Positions 1-4,880 of a stretch of 6,378 nt of DNA are shown piece after piece; the stretch's first letter is position 1; each line of letters opens with the position of its first letter. Position numbers and translations under genes: made by a program. Under the pieces are notes generated by a model. It was not told where the DNA came from and searched no databases. It saw only the letters and a program-made list of their open reading frames with translations. The DNA is taken from NCBI GenBank assembly GCA_021785155.1, contig JAJYGE010000426.1:1-6378 (forward strand). Direction: 5' to 3'. The DNA is from Planctomycetota bacterium. Lineage in GTDB: Bacteria; Planctomycetota; Phycisphaerae; WQYP01.

Positions 1-1322
1 GGCCGCCGGGAGTGGGAAAAACGCTGCTGGCCAAAGCCATTGCCGGTGAAGCTGAAGCCCCCTTCTTCTCCATCAGTGGTTCTGATTTTGTTGAAATGTT
101 TGTCGGCGTAGGTGCTTCGCGGGTGCGCGATCTCTTCCGCACGGCCAAAGAAAGCTCACCATGCATCGTATTTCTTGATGAAATTGACGCTGTGGGACGG
201 CGGCGCGGCAACGGGTTTTCCAGCGGCGGCCATGATGAGCGCGAACAGACACTCAATGCGATACTGGTGGAAATGGATGGCTTTGATACCAATGACCAGG
301 TGATTGTCGTGGCGGCAACCAACCGTTCTGACGTGCTGGATCCGGCCTTGACCCGTCCGGGCCGATTTGATCGGCAGGTTGTGGTTCCCCTGCCGGATAT
401 CAAGGGACGATACGAAATTCTCAAGGTCCACGCCCGTAAGGTAAAGCTGGGGCCCGATGTTGATTTGTTGCGGCTGGCCCGCCAGACTCCCATGTTCAGT
501 GGTGCCGATTTAGCGGCGGTCATCAATGAATCCGCTCTGATAGCCACAATGCTTAACCGTGAAGCCATTGAAATGGTGGATCTTGAAGAAGCACGCGATA
601 AGATTCGCTTTGGAAAAGCCCGTAAGAGCCGGGTGGTGGATGAAGAGGAACGTCAGCTTACGGCCTGGCACGAAGCCGGCCACGCTGTTGTGCAGTACTG
701 CTCGCCCGGTGCCGACCCGATCCACAAGGTAACTATTATTCCGCGCGGCTCGTATGGCGGCGCCACGTTCTCGCTTCCCGAGAAAGACCGATTCTATTAC
801 AGCCGCAAGTATCTGCTGGCGGAATTGCGCATTCTGTTCGGAGGGCGCATTGCTGAAGAATTGTATATCGGGGAAATTTCCAGCGGTGCCAGCATGGACA
901 TCAAAATGGCCAGCAATATCGCCCGTGAGATGGTGTGCAACTACGGCATGAGCGATGCGCTGGGGCCAATACGTTTTGGCCACGATGAGAATGTTCCCTG
1001 GTATGAAACGTCTCGGGAATATAGCGATAAGACCGCTGAACTTATTGACAGTGAAGTTCATCGATTGATCAGCAACGCATACGTGGAAGCCCGCGCGGTA
1101 CTGGCGGACAAGAAGACGGAACTCGCCAATCTCAAAGATGCGCTGTTAAAATATGAAACTCTTGATGCCGAGGATGTCAAACGCATTATGACCGGACTGG
1201 CATTGACCAAACCGACCGTCGGTGACATTCTGGCTTTGGAACAGCAACGCCGCACGGCGGATTTAGCCGGCACACCGGAATCCTCAGGGCCATCGGTAAA
1301 CTCAATTCCCCAGCCGGGATAG
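1..1322 (+). CDS. ftsH: ATP-dependent zinc metalloprotease FtsH (C-terminal part, 5' truncated by window edge)
   Basis: FtsH is a membrane-anchored AAA+ protease that forms hexamers, unfolds membrane and short-lived cytosolic proteins with ATP, and cuts them at a zinc site. The reading frame is open from the first base, so the N-terminal transmembrane and periplasmic part lies outside. The GTG at 12 is the valine of the Walker A loop (PPGVGKT, 3-23), not a start. Visible in order: pore motif FVGVGA (about 99-116), Walker B with IVFLDE (Asp codon 177-179), the second region of homology with [11 protein letters not shown] and arginine fingers in RPGR (354-365), the zinc site HEAGH (669-683), and the third zinc ligand Asp in SGASMD (897-899). 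All catalytic residues are present, so the enzyme should be active. A tail of about 40 residues after the peptidase domain is Gln/Pro/Ser-rich and probably flexible. It is followed by a structured 244-bp gap before miaA. Confidence 0.97.
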   Translation, partial: PPGVGKTLLAKAIAGEAEAPFFSISGSDFVEMFVGVGASRVRDLFRTAKESSPCIVFLDEIDAVGRRRGNGFSSGGHDEREQTLNAILVEMDGFDTNDQVIVVAATNRSDVLDPALTRPGRFDRQVVVPLPDIKGRYEILKVHARKVKLGPDVDLLRLARQTPMFSGADLAAVINESALIATMLNREAIEMVDLEEARDKIRFGKARKSRVVDEEERQLTAWHEAGHAVVQYCSPGADPIHKVTIIPRGSYGGATFSLPEKDRFYYSRKYLLAELRILFGGRIAEELYIGEISSGASMDIKMASNIAREMVCNYGMSDALGPIRFGHDENVPWYETSREYSDKTAELIDSEVHRLISNAYVEARAVLADKKTELANLKDALLKYETLDAEDVKRIMTGLALTKPTVGDILALEQQRRTADLAGTPESSGPSVNSIPQPG

Positions 1323-1435
1323 CCCACCGATAAATAAGAACATTTCCGGATTAATCTCCGGGTTGCGATCTCGGTGGCGACCGTATCTTTTGGCCTGCAT
1401 TGATGCGTCCAAAGGCCTAATGCGACCGAAAAATA

Positions 1436-1495
1436 CGCCGGCCCCAAGGTGGTCTGAAAAGGCATTGTCTGCTCAATGCCTCCATCGCGCCGGCG
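1436..1495 (+). other. Long imperfect hairpin (candidate RNA structure)
   Basis: Three helices stack in one rod: CGCCGGC (1436-1442) with GCCGGCG (1489-1495); GGTGG (1448-1452) with CCATC (1482-1486, one G-U pair); and a perfect 8-bp AGGCATTG (1460-1467) with CAATGCCT (1474-1481) closed by the loop TCTGCT. This gives about 20 base pairs in 60 nt. The single wobble is a G-U pair only in RNA read from the + strand, the direction of ftsH and miaA; in the other direction it would be a C-A mismatch. No T-run follows, so it is not a canonical intrinsic terminator. It could act as a 3'-end stabiliser or factor-dependent terminator. The pairing was worked out by eye. Confidence 0.4.
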
Positions 1496-1551
1496 GGACA
1501 TTTCACTGATGTGGCCCCCCCGCCGTTCCTTGCATTAGAAATATAAACGCC

Positions 1552-1556
1552 GGAGG
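1552..1556 (+). promoter_or_regulatory. Ribosome binding site for miaA (GGAGG)
   Basis: GGAGG lies 10 nt before the TTG at 1567 and 16 nt before the in-frame ATG at 1573. The spacing favours the TTG start. A nearer ATG at 1559 is out of frame with miaA. Confidence 0.6.
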
Positions 1557-1566
1557 CTATGATAGA

Positions 1567-2529
1567 TTGGGTATGGACAAGCTGTTGGTCATAGTGGGTT
1601 GCACCGCCGTCGGAAAATCCGAACTTGCGGAGGCGTTGGCAATGAACTTAAAAGACGCCAGCGGCAGGCCCGCCAGCATTATGGCTGTCGATTCCATGCA
1701 GGTGTATCGCGGCATGGACATCGGAACGGCCAAGCCTTCCGCGATTACAAGGGCGATGATTCCCCACACCATGATTGATGTCGCTGATCCGTGGGAGAGT
1801 TTCTCGGCAGCACGATTCGCCGACATGGCGGAACCAATTATTGAGCAACATCGCGTTCAGAATCGCCCGCTGATTCTCGTGGCCGGAACGGTACTGTATC
1901 TGCGGGCGGTTCTGGAGGGGTTGTTTGAAGGACCGCCGGCAAATCCGGAAATTCGTCAGGCATTGGCGACAAGGGCGGAAGCGATGGGATCAGCCACACT
2001 GCATAAAGAATTAGCGCATGTGGACCCTCAGGCGGCCCAGCGGATTCATCCCAATGATTTGCGGCGCATCATCCGCGCACTGGAAGTTTTCCAAATCACC
2101 GGAAAAGGCATCAGCACGCTGCAAACGCAGTGGCAGGCTGGCCGCCCCCGGTTGGATTATCGCATTATCGGTGTGGCGCGCGATAAAACGGATTTGAATC
2201 ATCGCATCAATCACCGTGTCAGAATAATGGTTCAAAACGGGTTATTGGATGAGGTGCGGGCATTGTTGCGCCGCCCGGGCGGCTTATCGATGCAGGCCCG
2301 AGAGGCGGTCGGATACAAACAGATTATTTCGCACCTTGATGGTTCGTTGCCGCTGGATGAGGCCATCGAGCAAATAAAGATCCAGACGCGGCATCTGGCG
2401 AAGTTGCAACGCACCTGGCTGAAGCGTTTTGACGCCGTAAGCTGGTATCATGTACAGCCCGAGCAGGCGTGTTCAGAACTCACGGCACAAATTATTATGT
2501 CCTTGACGCAGCGGCAAGTTTCTGCCTGA
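1567..2529 (+). CDS. miaA: tRNA dimethylallyltransferase MiaA
   Basis: MiaA transfers the dimethylallyl group of DMAPP to N6 of A37, next to the anticodon of tRNAs that read U-starting codons. This is the first step toward ms2i6A and supports reading-frame accuracy. The protein is 320 residues from TTG 1567 (318 from ATG 1573), a normal length. Visible: P-loop GCTAVGKS (11-18), the family signature DSMQVYRGMDIGTAKP (42-57) with the catalytic Asp42, IPHTMIDVADP (65-75), AGTVLY (106-111), DLRRIIRALEV (164-174), REAVGYKQI (245-253) and TRHLAKLQRTW (274-284). Three usually conserved positions differ from the common pattern: Cys12 where GPTA has Pro, AGTVLY for GGTGLY, and Leu280 where AKRQ has Arg. 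The core lysine, serine and aspartates remain, so activity is expected. TTG is chosen because GGAGG sits 10 nt upstream. The kinase gene begins 25 bp after the stop, suggesting co-transcription. Confidence 0.96.
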   Translation: MGMDKLLVIVGCTAVGKSELAEALAMNLKDASGRPASIMAVDSMQVYRGMDIGTAKPSAITRAMIPHTMIDVADPWESFSAARFADMAEPIIEQHRVQNRPLILVAGTVLYLRAVLEGLFEGPPANPEIRQALATRAEAMGSATLHKELAHVDPQAAQRIHPNDLRRIIRALEVFQITGKGISTLQTQWQAGRPRLDYRIIGVARDKTDLNHRINHRVRIMVQNGLLDEVRALLRRPGGLSMQAREAVGYKQIISHLDGSLPLDEAIEQIKIQTRHLAKLQRTWLKRFDAVSWYHVQPEQACSELTAQIIMSLTQRQVSA

Positions 2530-2543
2530 CACCGTCGGTATGT

Positions 2544-2547
2544 TGGA
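2544..2547 (+). promoter_or_regulatory. Shine-Dalgarno GGAG setting the kinase start
   Basis: GGAG is 7 nt before ATG 2555, the usual distance. The in-frame ATG at 2549 is only 1 nt away, and the ATG at 2540 lies upstream of the motif with nothing comparable before it. This places the start at 2555. Confidence 0.65.
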
Positions 2548-2554
2548 GATGATC

Positions 2555-3883
2555 ATGAAAATTTTGGCTATTGATGTTGGGTCTTCCTCAATCAAGGCGG
2601 CGTTCTGCAAAAATGGCCGCGTCAAACATATTGAGCATGTACCGGTGGCCACAGCACTCAGCGGAGCGGAGGTGGAAATTCCGGCAGATGGTCTGATTAA
2701 GAGTCTTCACAAAGCCATCGTCCGCATGACACGATCGCACCGGCATATCGACGCCATAGCCTTGGACAGCTTCTGCCCGGGTGTGGTGGCCGTGGACAAA
2801 CGAGGAGCACTCTTGTTTGGATGCGTCACGCATCAGGATCGTCGCAGTGTTAAGCAGGCGGCGGAAATTGAGCGAATAATTGGCGAAGACCGCCATTTAC
2901 AACTTACCGGCAATCGACCGTTTCCGGGCGGCATTGGAAGTACCACACTGCTTTGGTTCAAACAGAATAACGCCGGATTATTCAAGAAAATTGGCCGCAT
3001 CGGTCAGCCCACTACGCTGCTGGTGCATCACCTGACCGACCAATGGGTCATTGACCCGTCGCAGGCGGCATTTCTAGGGCTATATGACGCCATCAAGCTA
3101 TCCGGCTGGATTCCTGAATTATGTGAACTTGTCGGCCTGAAGGAACCACAGTTGCCGAAGATACTGTTTGCCGACCAGATCGCCGGAAAAATTACCCGCG
3201 TCGCGGCGAATCAACTCGGTCTGTCCGAAGGATGCCCGGTATTCACGTCGCTGGTGGATACCAGCGCCGCCATGCTGGCCACCGATTGCCGACCGGGACG
3301 ACTGGTGCACAGTGCGGGTTCCAGTGACGTGCTGGCATTATGTTTGGATACGCCCGCACCGGCAGTGGATATTCTCACGCGACCACTGGGAACAGGCCAT
3401 CGATTGCCCAAGCGATGGTTGGCGGTCAGCACCATCGCCGCCGGGGGATCTACCATGCACTGGCTGAAAGACAATCTGTTTGCGGATTACTCCGCCGGGA
3501 AGTTCCATAAACTCGTTAAACGAACCGGTGCGCATCTGGCTCAAAAAGGCCCGCGGACGGCAACCGTTGGAGAAGTGCATTTTGCGCCTTTTCTGGCTGG
3601 AGATCGCACCGCGATGGAAGCCCGCTCCGCATCGTTTGAGCATCTGACCCTGGCCAGCACGCGCCAGGATATGCTTGACGCCGCGATCAGCGCTCTGACG
3701 CTTGCCAGCCGGCAGCGGTTTGAACGCCTGACACAAATACACCGTATTCAAACCGAGATATTCACCATGGGCGGACAGGCTGAACTGGCGGCTATCATGC
3801 ATGCCCACTGGCCCGCCAAATACACATTCACCGCCCTGGAAAATCAAGCCATGGACGGATTAAACCGCCTCTCCGGTGGATAG
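2555..3883 (+). CDS. FGGY-family carbohydrate kinase, substrate unknown
   Basis: FGGY kinases phosphorylate sugars or polyols (xylulose, gluconate, glycerol and others) with ATP in the cytosol, using a two-lobed actin-like ATPase fold. From ATG 2555 the protein has 442 residues, somewhat shorter than the usual 480-520. The N-terminal lobe opens with the phosphate-binding strand ILAIDVGSSSIK (3-14). LDSFCPGVVAVD and THQDRRS (around 92-98) occupy the sugar-site region, with Asp95 and Arg96 matching the W-x-D-x-R area of relatives. The C-terminal lobe has VDTSAA with Asp235 as the likely catalytic base, near where XylB has its Asp. It is followed by AGSSD (254-258) for ATP, AAGGSTMHWL, and the late glycine motif MGGQAEL (405-411). 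The chain stops about 30 residues after this motif. The active-site residues look intact. I cannot name the substrate, and neither neighbour, miaA nor the convergent HAD gene, indicates it. Confidence 0.85.
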   Translation: MKILAIDVGSSSIKAAFCKNGRVKHIEHVPVATALSGAEVEIPADGLIKSLHKAIVRMTRSHRHIDAIALDSFCPGVVAVDKRGALLFGCVTHQDRRSVKQAAEIERIIGEDRHLQLTGNRPFPGGIGSTTLLWFKQNNAGLFKKIGRIGQPTTLLVHHLTDQWVIDPSQAAFLGLYDAIKLSGWIPELCELVGLKEPQLPKILFADQIAGKITRVAANQLGLSEGCPVFTSLVDTSAAMLATDCRPGRLVHSAGSSDVLALCLDTPAPAVDILTRPLGTGHRLPKRWLAVSTIAAGGSTMHWLKDNLFADYSAGKFHKLVKRTGAHLAQKGPRTATVGEVHFAPFLAGDRTAMEARSASFEHLTLASTRQDMLDAAISALTLASRQRFERLTQIHRIQTEIFTMGGQAELAAIMHAHWPAKYTFTALENQAMDGLNRLSGG

Positions 3884-3884
3884 A

Positions 3885-3946
3885 CCACACCTTGTATGCA
3901 GGAGTCCAGTAGCGCTGGCGGGGACTATCTGGGTTGCGCCGTGTGG
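3885..3946. terminator. Possible bidirectional terminator between convergent genes
   Basis: The kinase and HAD genes converge with 41 bp between their stops. CCACAC (3885-3890) pairs with GTGTGG (3941-3946), enclosing AGTCC (3903-3907) paired with GGACT (3922-3926). The outer arm lies inside the 3' end of the HAD gene. There is no T-run on either side and the outer loop is large, so termination here is a guess from position and symmetry. Confidence 0.22.
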
Positions 3947-4668
3947 CAAAGGACATCCATCAGATCGGTGAGTTTTTCAATTTCATGATCCGGTCGTACG
4001 CGACGCTTGCGCGCCGATTTGGTGCGCGCCGCGGGTTTCCACACCGTGATCATCCCGGCCCGCCGGGCACCGTTTATATCCGCTCCCAGAAGATCACCCA
4101 CAAATATCGCCTCCTCTGCGGAAACTTCCAATTTATCGAGTGCCACACGAAAAATTTCCGGATGCGGCTTGCGATAAAGCGTATTGGACGAGTATACCCG
4201 CGTGGGAAAAAACTCCAGAAGTTTCTCATTCTCCAGATGCCGATCAAGACAATAATCCGGTGCGCAGGTATTTGACACAATAGCCAGTTTAAGCCCCATC
4301 TGCCTGATTTCACGCAGCATGGCGCGTGTCCCGGTTTCAACGGTCGCTTTGCGCACCACTGGCCGGTACCACCGCCAGACCAGTTCCGGAATATCGGAAT
4401 CAACAACCGGAATGGCCAGCTTGGTCAGCACGCGGCAAATGACATCGTTGACGTTGAAATCCCGCCGCCGAATGTTGGACCAGATATACTGTCGTCGAAA
4501 GGCCCGGAAATGAACGCGGGTATAAACCTCAAACTCCGGCAGCGGCAGCTTCATGGTGTGCAGATGCCGATACGTGTTCCTGGCCCCCATTTTAAATAGT
4601 GCGCGAGGATCAAGATGATCAAATTGCAACAATGTATCCGCAAGATCAAATAAAACAGCCTTAACCAT
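3925..4668 (-). CDS. HAD-superfamily hydrolase (subfamily I type), motif I variant
   Basis: HAD hydrolases mostly remove phosphate from small metabolites through an aspartyl-phosphate intermediate. The 247-residue protein shows the full motif set: motif I VLFDLADTLL with nucleophile Asp8; a helical cap from roughly 15 to 110 rich in Arg and Trp; motif II LAIVSNT with Ser132; motif III YRKPHPEIF with Lys167; and motif IV FVGDLLGADINGARRAGM with Asp192 and Asp197. A basic stretch (TKSARKRR) near 216-223 precedes a final helix. Motif I has Ala10 where most phosphatases carry the second Asp (DxDGT), with Asp11 in the next position. Related forms such as FDLGDTL and the DxAGT of phosphonatase are known, so it may still be a catalyst, but the substrate class is open. 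The ATG at 4668 has GGAAGG just upstream. The gene is convergent with the kinase and lies 212 bp from the DUF4139 gene on the same strand. Confidence 0.9.
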   Translation of the reverse strand: MVKAVLFDLADTLLQFDHLDPRALFKMGARNTYRHLHTMKLPLPEFEVYTRVHFRAFRRQYIWSNIRRRDFNVNDVICRVLTKLAIPVVDSDIPELVWRWYRPVVRKATVETGTRAMLREIRQMGLKLAIVSNTCAPDYCLDRHLENEKLLEFFPTRVYSSNTLYRKPHPEIFRVALDKLEVSAEEAIFVGDLLGADINGARRAGMITVWKPAARTKSARKRRVRPDHEIEKLTDLMDVLCHTAQPR

Positions 4669-4671
4669 ACG

Positions 4672-4677
4672 CCTTCC
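4672..4677 (-). promoter_or_regulatory. Ribosome binding site for the HAD gene (GGAAGG)
   Basis: On the minus strand GGAAGG ends 3 nt before the ATG; counted from GGAA the spacing is 5 nt. It is short but acceptable and supports the start at 4668. Confidence 0.5.
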
Positions 4678-4697
4678 GCATGACTCTTTACTTCCGA

Positions 4698-4703
4698 ATT
4701 ATA
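4698..4703 (-). promoter_or_regulatory. Putative -10 box (TATAAT) for the HAD gene
   Basis: A perfect TATAAT lies on the minus strand about 30 nt upstream of the HAD start, which would give a short leader of roughly 22 nt. No convincing -35 lies 16-18 bp upstream (the nearest match is TGCCAT), so the call rests on the -10 match and its position. It suggests that the HAD gene can be transcribed separately from the DUF4139 gene. Confidence 0.42.
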
Positions 4704-4795
4704 ACCCAAGTCACCCCGCGATGGCATGAAAACCGATTCACGCCCGAAATATATGGACGTGTCGGATGGGACGGCCAGCCCCCGCATTATTGAGA

Positions 4796-4826
4796 TTTAA
4801 TTACCATATATCGTATGGCAATTAAA
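4796..4826 (-). repeat. 31-bp imperfect inverted repeat (hairpin or operator)
   Basis: Thirteen-base arms, TTTAATTACCATA (4796-4808) and TATGGCAATTAAA (4814-4826), flank a 5-nt loop, TATCG. Twelve positions pair; the one exception is A/C on the + strand and becomes a G-U pair in minus-strand RNA, so a continuous 13-bp stem can form in a transcript reading out of the DUF4139 gene. It could be the 3'-end structure of that gene, although no U-run follows and the stem is AT-rich, or a protein-binding palindrome upstream of the HAD gene. Confidence 0.6.
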
Positions 4827-4839
4827 CAATGATCCGATT

Positions 4840-4875
4840 GGCCAACACAAATGAATTATCAGGGCCAACACAAAT
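4840..4875. repeat. 13-bp direct repeat GGCCAACACAAAT, two copies
   Basis: Identical 13-mers lie at 4840-4852 and 4863-4875, 23 bp apart start to start, close to two helical turns. They sit just after the DUF4139 stop and about 170-205 bp upstream of the HAD start. The flanking bases differ, so the shared block is sharply bounded. It could be a paired operator or the trace of a small duplication. Confidence 0.6.
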
Positions 4876-4880
4876 ACACT

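Larger units (their letters stand above)
1323..1566 (+). other. Structured ftsH-miaA intergenic region
   Basis: This gap holds no convincing gene; the reverse-strand frame that covers part of it overlaps the ftsH 3' end and looks like a shadow. It is unusually rich in inverted repeats for its length. CCACCGA (1324-1330) pairs with TCGGTGG (1371-1377) and encloses CCGGA/TCCGG (1346-1350/1357-1361). GGCCT/AGGCC (1392-1396/1413-1417) follows, then the long hairpin at 1436-1495. GCGACCG occurs twice, at 1377-1383 and 1422-1428. The region begins directly after the ftsH stop, so it could be a 3' UTR that ends or stabilises the ftsH message, a leader for miaA, or a small RNA. No good promoter pair was found, and the only notable homopolymer is a C7 run at 1515-1521. 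Confidence 0.45.
4669..4880 (-). other. Intergenic region between DUF4139 and HAD genes, with palindrome and direct repeat
   Basis: No gene is supported here. On the minus strand it reads in order: DUF4139 stop, two copies of a 13-bp direct repeat, a 31-bp AT-rich palindrome, about 90 bp without visible structure, then the HAD -10 box and ribosome binding site. The distal half (about 4790-4880) is clearly more AT-rich than the surrounding genes, as expected of a control or 3'-end region. Confidence 0.5.

Noticed and set aside
12..14. GTG as the start of the FtsH frame
   Set aside because: It encodes the Val inside the Walker A loop, and the frame continues upstream with Pro-Pro-Gly. The gene is cut by the window edge.
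510..1061. 183-codon open frame on the minus strand inside ftsH
   Set aside because: It lies opposite a well-conserved coding region, and its translation resembles no family. It is a shadow of the ftsH codon pattern.
1559..1561. ATG just after the miaA ribosome binding site
   Set aside because: It is out of frame with miaA and only 2 nt from GGAGG.
1530..1563. TTGCAT and TATGAT as a miaA promoter
   Set aside because: The spacer would be 22 bp, too long for a usual sigma-70 promoter, and the -10 would overlap the translation start region.
2540..2542. ATG 2540 as the kinase start
   Set aside because: It has no ribosome binding site; GGAG at 2544-2547 is placed for ATG 2555, where the conserved MKILAIDVG begins.
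3731..3742. ACACAAATACAC in the kinase matches bases 4868-4879, overlapping the second direct repeat
   Set aside because: A 12-bp match between two places in a 6.4-kb window is expected by chance about once, and this copy is inside coding sequence.
3338..3847. 169-codon open frame on the minus strand inside the kinase gene
   Set aside because: It is opposite the conserved C-terminal lobe of the kinase and shows no recognisable motif.
1567..3883. A link to the enterobacterial miaA-hfq-hflX-hflKC cluster because ftsH (hflB) is nearby
   Set aside because: No hfq, hflX, hflK or hflC is present; adjacency of ftsH and miaA alone does not support a shared system.
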